From DATBRG01 sp036560445 (GTDB lineage Bacteria > Pseudomonadota > Gammaproteobacteria > Burkholderiales > Methylophilaceae), in the NCBI GenBank assembly GCA_036560445.1, contig DATBRG010000036.1, positions 34,194 through 98,193 of the forward strand: a DNA stretch of 64,000 nucleotides. Direction: 5' to 3'. The notes below the pieces were generated by a model. It did not search any database. It saw only the letters and a program-made list of their open reading frames with translations, and was not told the origin of the DNA. The position numbers and the translations under genes are program-made. Of the stretch, positions 52,793 through 61,877 are shown piece after piece (the first letter of the stretch is position 1; every line of letters begins with the position of its first letter).

Positions 52793-53791
52793 ATGAAACA
52801 TAAAAAAATCCTGATTACTGGCGCTGATGGTTTCATTGGTTCCCACCTGACCGAGGCCCTTGTTGCTAAAGGCTATGATGTCAGAGCTTTTGTCTATTAC
52901 AACTCGTTTAATTCATGGGGTTGGCTCGATCATGCGCCGCAATCAGTGCGGGATAATCTGGATGTTTTCTCAGGTGACATACGTGATCCCTATGGCGTAA
53001 AACGGGCTATGAAGGACTGCGATGCGGTGTTGCATTTGGCCGCGCTGATAGCAATTCCATACTCCTACCATTCTCCAGATACTTACATTGATACCAATAT
53101 CAAGGGTACGCTCAATGTATTACAAGCCGCTCGGGAGCTGGGTGTTAGCCGTGTAATCCATACTTCTACCAGCGAGGTCTACGGCACAGCTAGGTTTGTA
53201 CCAATCACTGAAGAGCATCCCTTGCAGGGGCAGTCACCTTATTCTGCTTCCAAGATTGGGGCCGACCAGCTGGCTTATTCTTTTTATGCATCCTTTGATT
53301 CGCCAGTAGTGATTGCACGGCCATTTAATACCTATGGCCCGCGTCAATCAGCGCGCGCAGTGATCCCCACTATCATTACCCAGATAGCTAGTGGCCAGCG
53401 TAAGATCAAGCTGGGAGCTGTCTCACCAACACGCGATTTTAACTACGTACACGATACGGTGGCGGGCTTTATTGCCGCGCTGGAATCAACCGCTGGTATA
53501 GGCGAAGTAGTGAATTTCGGCAGTAACTTTGAGATTTCAGTTGGCGAGACGGCAAGGTTGATTGCTGAAGTCATGCAGACTGAGATAGAAATCACAACAG
53601 ATGAACAGCGTTTGCGGCCAGAAAATTCTGAGGTAGAGCGTCTCTGGGCTGCCAATGCCAAGGCCAGGCAAGTATTTGACTGGGAACCAGCCTATGGCGG
53701 TAAAGCAGGTTTGAGGCGAGGTCTTGCTGAGACGGTGGAATGGTTCAGCGCCAATCTGGGCAGATACAAGGCGAATATCTACAATGTCTAA
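52793..53791 (+). CDS. legB: LegB-like NDP-N-acetylglucosamine 4,6-dehydratase
   Basis: The 332-residue extended SDR has ITGADGFIGSHLTEAL, the AFVYYNSFNSWGWLD stretch that is distinctive of LegB/PtmB-type dehydratases, TSTSEVYGTA, YSASKIGADQLAY and NTYGPRQSARAVIPTIITQI. Family enzymes convert an NDP-GlcNAc (GDP in Campylobacter, UDP in others) to the 4-keto-6-deoxy sugar with retained C5 configuration, the first committed step to legionaminic-type acids. PseB-type (inverting) enzymes look different. Its last eight bases overlap the nucleotidyltransferase gene. Confidence 0.88.
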   Translation: MKHKKILITGADGFIGSHLTEALVAKGYDVRAFVYYNSFNSWGWLDHAPQSVRDNLDVFSGDIRDPYGVKRAMKDCDAVLHLAALIAIPYSYHSPDTYIDTNIKGTLNVLQAARELGVSRVIHTSTSEVYGTARFVPITEEHPLQGQSPYSASKIGADQLAYSFYASFDSPVVIARPFNTYGPRQSARAVIPTIITQIASGQRKIKLGAVSPTRDFNYVHDTVAGFIAALESTAGIGEVVNFGSNFEISVGETARLIAEVMQTEIEITTDEQRLRPENSEVERLWAANAKARQVFDWEPAYGGKAGLRRGLAETVEWFSANLGRYKANIYNV

Positions 53792-54494
53792 ACGCGCAAT
53801 CATTCTGGCAGGCGGAAAAGGTACTCGACTCAGGCCCTACACCTTAGTGCTGCCTAAGCCGCTCATGCCTATAGGCGAGTTCCCTATCCTTGAAGTGATT
53901 ATCAAGCAACTGGTTACGGCTGGTTTTACGCATATTACGCTTGCCGTTAATCACCAGGCTGAGATCATCAAGGCCTTTTTCATGGATGGCAGTAAGTGGG
54001 GCATCCGGATTGATTATTCGCTTGAAGATAAGCCGCTCGGCACTATGGGACCATTAAAGCTGATTAAGGATTTACCAGATAATTTCCTGGTCATGAATGG
54101 CGATATCCTGACGAATCTAGATTTTGCTGATTTTCATGATGCGCATATTCGTGAGGACGAGATTTTTACTATTTCCTCCTATGTGCGTGAGGAATTGGTT
54201 GACTATGGTGTATTGGAAACCACCAATAACCAGTTACTAGGCTTGCGTGAAAAGCCGAGAATGAACTACGAAGTCAGTATGGGCATTTACATGATGTCAA
54301 AGCGCGCCTTGCGGTATGTCCCATCTGACACTGCATATGGATTCGACAATCTGATGCATGAAATGATAAGTGCAAAGCAGGATGTTGCCGTACGCAAGTT
54401 TTCAGGATATTGGCTGGATATTGGAAGACCAGATGACTATTCCGCTGCCATAGATATTTTTGAGAAAAGCAGCGCTACATTTTTAGGAAACTGA
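53784..54494 (+). CDS. Sugar-1-phosphate nucleotidyltransferase (PtmE-like, no CBS domains)
   Basis: ATG 53784 gives 236 residues; an earlier frame start at 53724 lies inside legB. The signature ILAGGKGTRLRPYTLVLPKPLMPIGEFPILEVII, NGDILTNLDFADF and DIGRPDDYSAAIDIFEK show a RmlA/GlmU-type nucleotidyltransferase. In Campylobacter the related PtmE makes the GDP-glucosamine used for legionaminate; here it lacks the fused CBS domains. It probably activates a hexosamine-1-phosphate for the dehydratase encoded just upstream (inference). Confidence 0.85.
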   Translation: MSKRAIILAGGKGTRLRPYTLVLPKPLMPIGEFPILEVIIKQLVTAGFTHITLAVNHQAEIIKAFFMDGSKWGIRIDYSLEDKPLGTMGPLKLIKDLPDNFLVMNGDILTNLDFADFHDAHIREDEIFTISSYVREELVDYGVLETTNNQLLGLREKPRMNYEVSMGIYMMSKRALRYVPSDTAYGFDNLMHEMISAKQDVAVRKFSGYWLDIGRPDDYSAAIDIFEKSSATFLGN

Positions 54495-54497
54495 CAA

Positions 54498-55622
54498 ATG
54501 AGTGAACAAGACAAGAGTTATATCCCAATCAACAAGGGCCAGTTCTCCATGGAGCCACCAGAGCGAGATATTCTCTTTGAGAAGAATCGTGGCCATGGGG
54601 TAGAGGAGGCTTATGCCGAGAACCGTAAGTTATGGACCGACTATGCCAAGAATCAATATGTCTCGGACTATCCGTTGCACGTGGATATAGAGCTTGCGTC
54701 GGTATGCAACCTGCAGTGCCCGATGTGCTATACCATTACGCCGGAGTTCAAGAAAGACGTTAATACCAAGCTGATGGACTATGACCTGTTTACCAAGGTG
54801 GTAGACCAGTGTGCAGAGGGTGACGTGTATTCCATACGGCTAAGTTTTCGTGGCGAATCTTTCCTGCATAAGCGCATCCTTGATTGCGTCAAATATGCCA
54901 AGCAAAAGGGCATAAAAGAGGTTTCTACCCTGACCAATGGCTTGCGTCTGGATGAAGAAATGTTCGAGCAGCTGATGGAAGCAGGTCTCGACTGGGTGAC
55001 TATCTCATTTGATGGCCTCGGTGAAACCTATGAGCAGATCCGTCGCCCAGCTAAATACGAGCGCGCTGTCGAGAAGATTGCCAATTACGCCAAGATCAAG
55101 CAAAAAGCCGGTCGCGTTAAGCCAGTAGTCAAGGTTCAGACGGTCTTGCCAGCCATCGAGAAAGACCCAAAAGCTTTCTATGACGTATTCGGGCCAATTA
55201 CCGATATGGTGAGCTCAAATCCGCTTATCGATTTCCATCAGGATGTATCCAAGTTGCCAAAGATAGATAAGTTTGTCTGCCCGCAAATTTACCAGCGTCT
55301 AGTGATTGGTGCCGATGGCCTGTGCATGATGTGTATGAATGACACGACGACGACTATCGTGATTGGAGACGCCAATAGTGAATCGTTGCACTCTATCTGG
55401 CATGGCAAAAAAATGACGGAAATACGCGATATCCACGCTAAACATCAGGGTTGCCAAAAATTAAATCCGTGCAAGCAGTGCGCCTTGCCTCTTGATACCT
55501 ATGATGAAGAGATAGATGTCGGTGGCAGAATGGTCATTGCGGAAAAGTATAAAAAAGGCGTGCAAAAAGTTTTCGAGTTGCATACGCCGGAAAAATTCAA
55601 GCGTAAAGATCTTAAGGTATGA
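54498..55622 (+). CDS. Radical SAM/SPASM enzyme in the nonulosonate operon
   Basis: The 374-residue product has the SAM-cluster motif CNLQCPMC (about residues 70-77, within DIELASVCNLQCPMCY), RLSFRGESFLHKRIL, TLTNGLRLDEEM and WVTISFDGLGETY. A C-terminal SPASM-like region has cysteines in FVCPQIYQRL, LCMMCMNDT, CQKLNPCKQC. SPASM enzymes bind extra iron-sulfur clusters and act on peptides or, in some cases, sugars. It lies between the nucleotidyltransferase and aminotransferase genes and overlaps the latter (ATGA). No step of the known nonulosonate routes needs it, so the reaction is unknown. Confidence 0.85.
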   Translation: MSEQDKSYIPINKGQFSMEPPERDILFEKNRGHGVEEAYAENRKLWTDYAKNQYVSDYPLHVDIELASVCNLQCPMCYTITPEFKKDVNTKLMDYDLFTKVVDQCAEGDVYSIRLSFRGESFLHKRILDCVKYAKQKGIKEVSTLTNGLRLDEEMFEQLMEAGLDWVTISFDGLGETYEQIRRPAKYERAVEKIANYAKIKQKAGRVKPVVKVQTVLPAIEKDPKAFYDVFGPITDMVSSNPLIDFHQDVSKLPKIDKFVCPQIYQRLVIGADGLCMMCMNDTTTTIVIGDANSESLHSIWHGKKMTEIRDIHAKHQGCQKLNPCKQCALPLDTYDEEIDVGGRMVIAEKYKKGVQKVFELHTPEKFKRKDLKV

Positions 55623-56749
55623 GCTGGAAAGTCCCGTTTTTTGATCTTCTTCTGGGTGACGAAGAAAAGCAGGCCGTCCTGCAAGTCATTGAATCCAATT
55701 GGCTAACTGCCGGGCCTAAGATTGCTGAATTCGAATCGGCATTTTCAACCGCAGCCGGTGGCGAGGCGGGAGCCGTTGCCCTTTCCAGCGCAACGGCTGC
55801 CCTGCATTTATCGATGCTGGCTTTGGGTATAGGGCCGGGTGATGAGGTTATCGTTCCTTCGCTGACCTTTGTCGCCAGTGCCAATGCCATACGTTACGTA
55901 GGTGCTACTCCGGTATTTGCCGATATCACAAGTGAATCGGACTGGAATGTTTCCCCGCAGGATGTGGAAGCCAAAATCACCCCGCGCACCCGCGCCATCA
56001 TGGTGGTGCACTACGCGGGTTATGCGTGTGATATGGATCGATTTGTCGCGATTGCCCAAAAACATAATCTTTTGCTGGTGGAAGATTGCTCGCATGCCCC
56101 ACTGGGAACCTGGAAAGGGCAAGCGCTGGGCACGTTTGGGGACACAGGCTGCTTCAGTTTTTTCAGTAACAAGAACATGACTACCGGCGAAGGCGGCATG
56201 GTCATCAGCCGCAATAAAGAGTTGGTGGAGCGTTTCCGCATACTGCGTTCACATGGCATTACCGCATCTACCTACCAGCGCTTCAAAGGCCATGCCTATG
56301 GTTATGATGTGGCTGAGCTTGGTTATAACTATCGTCTGGATGAGATACGTGCGGCCATGGGTATTGAGCAGCTGCGCAAGCTGTCGGGGTTTAATGCATT
56401 GCGCAAGGAACGGGTTGAGCGTTATCGCGGCCTGATTGCGGAGAAATTGCCGCAGGTGCGAGTGCCTTTTGCCAGCAGGAGTACTGACTCCAGCTACCAT
56501 ATTTTCCCGGTCTTGCTACCGGGTGATGATGAGCTGCGTAATAACACGCTGCGTCTTATGGGGGAGATGGGCATACAGTGCAGCATGCATTACCGGCCTA
56601 TCCATAGATTCACATCATATGAGGGTACTGTTGCAAATGTACCTCTGACTGATCGCATAGCGGACTCTATTCTCACGCTGCCGCTTTTCCCAACCCTGAG
56701 TAATGAGCAGATGGATTTGGTAATTACTACCCTGGGTGAGTGCCTGTGA
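55619..56749 (+). CDS. DegT/DnrJ/EryC1-family sugar aminotransferase
   Basis: The 376-residue PLP enzyme has VPFFDLLLGDEEKQAVLQVIESNWLTAGPKIAEFE, LSSATAALHLSMLALGIGPGDEVIVPSLTFVASANAI, LLVEDCSHAPLGTWKG (PLP-binding Asp), FSFFSNKNMTTGEGGM with the Schiff-base Lys, and YNYRLDEIRAAMGIEQL. It most likely aminates C4 of the 4-keto sugar from the LegB-like enzyme (a LegC/PseC role). It ends three bases into the acetyltransferase gene. Confidence 0.9.
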   Translation: MSWKVPFFDLLLGDEEKQAVLQVIESNWLTAGPKIAEFESAFSTAAGGEAGAVALSSATAALHLSMLALGIGPGDEVIVPSLTFVASANAIRYVGATPVFADITSESDWNVSPQDVEAKITPRTRAIMVVHYAGYACDMDRFVAIAQKHNLLLVEDCSHAPLGTWKGQALGTFGDTGCFSFFSNKNMTTGEGGMVISRNKELVERFRILRSHGITASTYQRFKGHAYGYDVAELGYNYRLDEIRAAMGIEQLRKLSGFNALRKERVERYRGLIAEKLPQVRVPFASRSTDSSYHIFPVLLPGDDELRNNTLRLMGEMGIQCSMHYRPIHRFTSYEGTVANVPLTDRIADSILTLPLFPTLSNEQMDLVITTLGECL

Positions 56750-57444
56750 TTCAACTAATGGGCTGGGATAGCCGCGTGCTTGGGATAAGTGTGGGGAAAT
56801 TGCCAATCGCTGATGCAGAAAAATGCGAGATGGGTAGCTACGACCTGCTCCTGGCACGCGTGCCACAGCAACAATCAGAACTAGTCAGACAACTTGAGAG
56901 TCATGGGTTTCGCTATATCGCAATGGATGTTACTTTACAGGCGGCCGCAAAAACAGCTGATATTTCGGTTAAAAACCCCATATGGCAAGTATCGCGCTTA
57001 AGCCGCAGCACTCCAACTTTTGAGATTGATGGCTTTGTCATCGAAGATAGCCGTTTGATGCTTGACCCATTATGCAAGAATCTCTTGCCTGAAGCTTTTT
57101 GGGATAGTGTAATCCGCGAGCATTGCGAAGAATTTGCTGATATTGTCCTCTATGCAACCGATGATCAAAACAGGCTGACAGGCTTTATCTCGTGTCTGAA
57201 AACCCCCAAGTATCTCGATTTGTTCCTAGTGGCGGTTCATCCGCGTTGTCAGGGCGCAGGCTTGGGTAGCATTCTCATAGATCACGCGCTACAACTAGGA
57301 GATGAACTTGGGTTGCCCGTTACCACAAGTGTTATCGCCAACAATGTGCGCGGTTTTAATTTTTATCTTAAACATAATTTTTTGGTGAAGGGCAGTGAGG
57401 TCATCATGCATCGCTGGCGTGATGGAGGCGGGCATGAGCATTAA
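56746..57444 (+). CDS. WecD-like GNAT N-acetyltransferase
   Basis: The start is set at GTG 56746, which overlaps the preceding TGA (GTGA) and has GGTGAG upstream; GTG 56740 is an alternative. The 232-residue product resembles TDP-fucosamine acetyltransferase WecD in its N-terminal part (WDSRVLGISVGKLP, YDLLLARVP) and has the acetyl-CoA loop FLVAVHPRCQGAGLGSILIDHAL at about residue 160. It is placed to acetylate the 4-amino group made by the aminotransferase (LegH/SpsD-like role). Confidence 0.82.
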   Translation: MIQLMGWDSRVLGISVGKLPIADAEKCEMGSYDLLLARVPQQQSELVRQLESHGFRYIAMDVTLQAAAKTADISVKNPIWQVSRLSRSTPTFEIDGFVIEDSRLMLDPLCKNLLPEAFWDSVIREHCEEFADIVLYATDDQNRLTGFISCLKTPKYLDLFLVAVHPRCQGAGLGSILIDHALQLGDELGLPVTTSVIANNVRGFNFYLKHNFLVKGSEVIMHRWRDGGGHEH

Positions 57445-58471
57445 ATTCCTAGAACCTTATTTACAGCGCGGCTCGCCTTTGATTATTGCGGAGATTGGTG
57501 CTAATTATGGTGGCATGGATGTCGTGCGGGCTATGGTGCGTGGCGCCGCAGCCTGTGGGGTGGATATGGTCAAGTTTCAAACTTACCGTGCCGAAACTAT
57601 TGCTGCACCAGATAGCTTCTTTACCTTTGAAGATGGCAGCCGAGTTTCACAGTTTGATTTCTTTAAGAAGTATGAGCTGAGTAAACAGCATCATGAGCAA
57701 TTGAATACGCTATGTCAGGAACTCGGCCTGCGTTGGACTTCAACTCCTAGTCATATCAGCGACTTGGATTTGCTCGAGCGATTTGATCTTCCCTGTTATA
57801 AGACTGGTTCGGATGATATAACCAACCTTCCTTTTCTTCGCGATATTGCAGCAAAAGGGCGCCCAATGTTGGTATCTACAGGCATGTGCACCATGCAGGA
57901 AATAGAGGCAGCAGTAGAGGCGATCACTGCTGTAGGCAACAATCAACTAATTTTACTGCATTGTGTTGTTTCCTATCCGTCACGCCCTGAAGATGCAAAC
58001 CTGAACGTTATCAAAACTCTGCAAGAGAAATTTGGGTTTCCTGTTGGCTTGTCTGACCACACACCAAATGAATTTACCAGTGTGCTAGCTACCCAGATGG
58101 GGGCGGTTGTTATTGAAAAGCACTTTACCTTAGATCATGCACTCAAACTGCCGGATCACGAGGCTTCGCTTGATCCTACTGAGTTTTCCAAACTGGTCGA
58201 ACGAGTGCGTTTGGTATCTCAGGCATTAGGCGATGGACAGAAACGCATACTGCCAACAGAAGAAAAGTGGCGCGAAGCTGCCAGAAAATCCATATTCAGT
58301 CTGGGCCAGATTTCAAGAGGCAAAGTAATTCAGCCTGAAGATATGGTATTACGCCGCCCCTCATCTGGGCTTCACCCACATTTGTTGGATCAAATTGTGG
58401 GTAAAGTCGCCATTCAGGATATTCCACCTAATACGCCCATTACGTGGGATATGTTGAGCAGAGATAATTGA
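57434..58471 (+). CDS. neuB: NeuB-family nonulosonic acid synthase
   Basis: ATG 57434 with a perfect GGAGG is chosen; the frame opens earlier inside the acetyltransferase gene. The 345-residue product has the TIM-barrel signatures IIAEIGANYGGMDVVRAMVRGAAACGVDMVKFQTY, TPSHISDLDLL, KTGSDDITNLPFL, STGMCTMQEIEAA, LLHCVVSYPS and GLSDHT, followed by a C-terminal SAF (antifreeze-like) domain (SIFSLGQISRGKVIQPEDMVLRRP). It condenses a six-carbon amino sugar with PEP to a nine-carbon acid. Whether it is SpsE, LegI or PseI-like cannot be settled by reading. Confidence 0.93.
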   Translation: MSIKFLEPYLQRGSPLIIAEIGANYGGMDVVRAMVRGAAACGVDMVKFQTYRAETIAAPDSFFTFEDGSRVSQFDFFKKYELSKQHHEQLNTLCQELGLRWTSTPSHISDLDLLERFDLPCYKTGSDDITNLPFLRDIAAKGRPMLVSTGMCTMQEIEAAVEAITAVGNNQLILLHCVVSYPSRPEDANLNVIKTLQEKFGFPVGLSDHTPNEFTSVLATQMGAVVIEKHFTLDHALKLPDHEASLDPTEFSKLVERVRLVSQALGDGQKRILPTEEKWREAARKSIFSLGQISRGKVIQPEDMVLRRPSSGLHPHLLDQIVGKVAIQDIPPNTPITWDMLSRDN

Positions 58472-59553
58472 GTCGGCAGATGCAACAGATTCTTTTTGCA
58501 AATGGGACATCAGCACTGTGGGCCAGCTTGAAGGCGCTTGGCTGCCATGACAGCTATGTAGCTGTTCCATCCACAATATGCCCCAGTGTTATTTGTGCGA
58601 TCTTTGCTTCGGGTAATAGGCCCTATTTCGTGGATATCGAACGTAAAAGGCTAGGGCTGGACACGACCTTGCTTGCTAAAGTGTTGTCTCAGGTCAAAGC
58701 TGTGATTGCTGTGCATGCCATGGGCATTCCATGCGAAATAAATACCATCGCTGCACTATGTAAACAGGCAAATGTTCCCTTGATTGAGGATTGTTGCCAG
58801 TCGCAGGGAGCAGAGTTTGAAGGAAAACCTGTGGGGCAGTTTGGGGATGTGGCTGTCTACAGCTATGGTGCTGGCAAGATCATTGAAGCTGGTGGTGGTG
58901 GTGGTGCCGAGACTGCAAATCCTGAATTGGCTGAGAAGATAGCAAACCTGGCTAACTCCCTTGGTGCTGTAGACGATGAAGCAGTGAGTGATTTAGGCAA
59001 ATTTTATAAATTCTTCTATAACCAGCTTTACCCGGAAAGACTGGGATATTACCGAGCGCTTTTTACCGGCTTGTTGCGCGATATTGCACCTAAGATGTTG
59101 GGCCGGTATCCCACTCACCTAGATGGAGTGTTGAGTCAGGGATTCAAGGATCTGACTCGGAACATCCAGAACAGGAAACAAAAAGCCCTGCTCTATTCCA
59201 GGTGCATGGCAAATACTGAAGAGGTCAGTGAACTGCCATTCCAGGAAGGCTCAAGCCCCTGGCGTTACAACATCTGGCTTAATTTCCCAGCCAGGCAATA
59301 TGTGCTGAAAAGAATGCTACAGGAAGGTATTCCCGTCAGTAGCTGGAGCCCTGACATCAGCCAGTTTATGGAGAGTGACAGCTATCGCAGTACCTCCATG
59401 AAGAACAGCAAATGGCTAAGTGACGGCATACTGAATCTCTGGGTGAATGCCGAGACAAGTGAACAGCAAATTACGCAGACCTGCGCAAAGCTGACAAGCC
59501 TTTTATCCGAGTATCGTCAGAGCAACAAAGCTCAAAGACAGGCCAACTCATGA
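58468..59553 (+). CDS. Second DegT-like aminotransferase homologue, N-terminally short
   Basis: The 361-residue product starts almost directly at ILFANGTSALWASLKALGCHDSYVAVPSTICPSVICAIFASGNRPYFVDI, lacking the 40 or so residues that precede the NGTSAL motif in DegT enzymes. LIEDCCQSQGAEFEGKPVGQFGDVAVYSYGAGKIIEAGGGGG keeps the PLP Asp and the Schiff-base Lys. The start is TTG 58468 (overlapping the neuB stop) or ATG 58480. It may aminate a second position or be a sugar dehydrase or glycan-modifying relative. No frameshift is seen; the short N-terminus looks native. Confidence 0.75.
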   Translation: MSRQMQQILFANGTSALWASLKALGCHDSYVAVPSTICPSVICAIFASGNRPYFVDIERKRLGLDTTLLAKVLSQVKAVIAVHAMGIPCEINTIAALCKQANVPLIEDCCQSQGAEFEGKPVGQFGDVAVYSYGAGKIIEAGGGGGAETANPELAEKIANLANSLGAVDDEAVSDLGKFYKFFYNQLYPERLGYYRALFTGLLRDIAPKMLGRYPTHLDGVLSQGFKDLTRNIQNRKQKALLYSRCMANTEEVSELPFQEGSSPWRYNIWLNFPARQYVLKRMLQEGIPVSSWSPDISQFMESDSYRSTSMKNSKWLSDGILNLWVNAETSEQQITQTCAKLTSLLSEYRQSNKAQRQANS

Positions 59554-60242
59554 CGACTATTTGCATTCACCAGCCTGACTTTGCTCCCTATCTGGGGTTT
59601 TTCCATCGGCTGCTTCTGGCCGATCATTTCATTATCCTGGACGATGCGCAGTTCATTAAGGGCGGCTGGCAAAACAGGGATCGCATCAAGGGAAAGCAGG
59701 GGGCGGCATGGCTAACTCTTTCAATCGTAAAGAAATTCCCGCAGAAGATAAACGAGGTGTTGCTGGATCCAAAAGTGCAATGGATAGATGACAACCTGAA
59801 TCTTCTACACGACTCCTATGCACGTGCCAGTTATTTTGATGAGGTCTTTACCCGGGTAGAGGCCATTTATAGAAGCGGGCATCAAAAAATGATCGAGCTT
59901 AATCTGGCCTTGATGCAGCTTGCTTTTGAATATTTCGACATTGAAATTCCGCTCAGTTACGCATCACAGCACGAAGTTGCAGGTAAGAGCAGCGCTAGGC
60001 TGGTAGGGCTGGTTAAAGCAACAGGCGGGGATAGCTATCTTACGGGAACTGGCTCGACAGATTACCTGGATGAAACGCTATTCAGCGAAGCCGATATCAA
60101 GGTTGAGTGGCAGCAATTCAGGCATCCAGTATACCCGCAACTTCATGGCGATTTTGAACCCATGCTTTCCTGTCTCGATGTCATGTTCAATTGTGGAAAG
60201 GGTGCCGCAGATGTGTTGCGCGGCACACTGACTGCCAAATGA
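59550..60242 (+). CDS. WbqC-family protein
   Basis: The 230-residue product has the family motif ICIHQPDFAPYLGFFHRLLLADHFIILDDAQFIKGGWQNRDRI (residues about 4-46) and LTGTGSTDYLDETLF near the end, as in WbqC-like proteins. The family is frequent in O-antigen and nonulosonate gene clusters; its biochemical role is not established. It overlaps both neighbours by four bases (ATGA), so it belongs to the same operon. Confidence 0.85.
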   Translation: MTTICIHQPDFAPYLGFFHRLLLADHFIILDDAQFIKGGWQNRDRIKGKQGAAWLTLSIVKKFPQKINEVLLDPKVQWIDDNLNLLHDSYARASYFDEVFTRVEAIYRSGHQKMIELNLALMQLAFEYFDIEIPLSYASQHEVAGKSSARLVGLVKATGGDSYLTGTGSTDYLDETLFSEADIKVEWQQFRHPVYPQLHGDFEPMLSCLDVMFNCGKGAADVLRGTLTAK

Positions 60243-60928
60243 CTGAGTTGATCAAAGATAACGTAGGCATTATTTTGCAGGCGCGCATGGGTTCTTCACG
60301 CTTGCCGGGCAAGGTTTTGCTGCCGTTCGGTAATACCACATTACTGGGCTGGATCATTTCACGCATAAAAAACCTGCCGTGGAAACTGGTGGTTGCAACA
60401 AGCTCCGAAACGCGGGATGACGCGATTGCAGAATATTGTGCGGAGCAGGGCGTAGAGTGCTTCAGGGGCAGCGAGCAGGATGTGCTGGATAGGTATTACC
60501 AATGTGCAAAGACATTTGCTTTTGAGCATGCCGTACGTCTCACTGCGGACAACCCATTCCCCGATACCGATGAGTTGGCGAGGCTGATTAGATATCACAT
60601 TGAAGGGCGCTATGATTATAGCCATAACATAGGTAAATTGCCTGTAGGTGTGGGCGCTGAGATATTCAGCATGAAGGAGCTCGAAACTAGCTGGAAAGAT
60701 GGCCAGAAGCCGCATCACAGGGAACACGTCAACGAATATATTCTTGAGCAGTCCGAGAGCTTCAAAATTGGCTATCTCGAACCGCTTGCCGACAGACAGT
60801 CACCAGCACTGGCGTTTACCATTGATACCGATGCAGACTACCAGCGCATTCACGCTTGCGCTACCAAAATAGAACATACACCAATCACCACAGAGGATTT
60901 GATAAATCAATGTACATCCTCTGCCTGA
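60239..60928 (+). CDS. SpsF-like CMP-nonulosonate cytidylyltransferase
   Basis: ATG 60239 gives 229 residues. The signature VGIILQARMGSSRLPGKVLLPFGNTTLLGWII, VVATSSETRDDAIAEYCAEQGVECFRGSEQDVLDRYYQC and RLTADNPFPD identify the SpsF branch of the CMP-sugar synthetases. It should activate the nonulosonic acid as the CMP-sugar. The branch differs from NeuA/LegF. It overlaps the next gene by 19 bases. Confidence 0.88.
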   Translation: MTELIKDNVGIILQARMGSSRLPGKVLLPFGNTTLLGWIISRIKNLPWKLVVATSSETRDDAIAEYCAEQGVECFRGSEQDVLDRYYQCAKTFAFEHAVRLTADNPFPDTDELARLIRYHIEGRYDYSHNIGKLPVGVGAEIFSMKELETSWKDGQKPHHREHVNEYILEQSESFKIGYLEPLADRQSPALAFTIDTDADYQRIHACATKIEHTPITTEDLINQCTSSA

Positions 60929-61863
60929 AATCATCTCATGCCATGGGTATGGGGCATTTGTTTCGTATGATGACCCTATACCAAGCATTACTTAGCCGTG
61001 GCATGAAGGCCGTGATTGTATTGCTTGGCGAGCATGTGCCGTCTCTAAGTTGGCTTCAAAACAAAAAACTACCACATGAAATCATTAAAGATGGATCTGA
61101 TGGCTGGGAAGTGCCATTAATCCAGAAATATAATCCAACTACCTGGGTTAATGATCGACTGGATACTGATGAAGAACATGCGCTGAGATTAAAGTCCCAT
61201 GGCATCAAGCTGGTTACTTTTGATGATTATGGTAGTGGGGCCAAATTCGCCGATATGCATGTTGCAGCACTAGTCCAGCCCAATCAGTCTGCGCCTGAGG
61301 GGAATCGGGTTTTAATGGGGTTGGATTATCTAATACTTAATCCGGAGATTCGCCATTACCAGCGATTGAGAAAGTCTTTCGAGAAGTTGGTAGTGAGTCT
61401 AGGCGGTAGCGATACCTACGGTATGACAGTAAAAGCCGTAGCATATCTCACACAAACGCAGTGCCCGGCTACGGTCATATTGGGTCCAGGTTTTATGCAT
61501 GAATTGGCGCTAGAAAAAATAATGAACACTACGATTACTCTGAAGCGCGCGGTTCCATCGCTGATAGCCGAGTTCGCTAATTATGATTTAGCTATTACTG
61601 GCGGGGGCATTACAGCATTTGAAGCAGCAGCAGCAGGCTTGCCTACGTTGACGATAGCAAATGAAAAACACGAGATCGGATTCTGCAATTACTTGGAAGA
61701 ACTGGGCTGCTCGATTTATGCCGGCTACCTTGAAGAGGCTGATCTAAGCAAGCTCGAAACCATGGTTGGTATTAAGCATATGAGTCAGTGCGGAATAGAA
61801 AAAGTTACCTTGGGCGGCGCAGACAATATATGCAAGCTTATTTGTCCGCCTAATATTAATTAA
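60910..61863 (+). CDS. SpsG/PseG-like UDP-sugar hydrolase or glycosyltransferase
   Basis: ATG 60910 gives 317 residues; the frame opens earlier within spsF. The GT-B fold starts with AMGMGHLFRMMTLYQALLSRGMKAVIVL, then VVSLGGSDTYGMT near residue 180 and the nucleotide-binding loop LAITGGGITAFEAAAAGLPTLTIANE. PseG removes UDP from the altrose-type 2,4-diamino sugar before NeuB condensation in the pseudaminate pathway; SpsG is the Bacillus relative. No NeuC-type 2-epimerase (the legionaminate counterpart) is present in the window. Confidence 0.85.
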   Translation: MYILCLKSSHAMGMGHLFRMMTLYQALLSRGMKAVIVLLGEHVPSLSWLQNKKLPHEIIKDGSDGWEVPLIQKYNPTTWVNDRLDTDEEHALRLKSHGIKLVTFDDYGSGAKFADMHVAALVQPNQSAPEGNRVLMGLDYLILNPEIRHYQRLRKSFEKLVVSLGGSDTYGMTVKAVAYLTQTQCPATVILGPGFMHELALEKIMNTTITLKRAVPSLIAEFANYDLAITGGGITAFEAAAAGLPTLTIANEKHEIGFCNYLEELGCSIYAGYLEEADLSKLETMVGIKHMSQCGIEKVTLGGADNICKLICPPNIN

Positions 61864-61877
61864 AACCAGGAGAAAAA

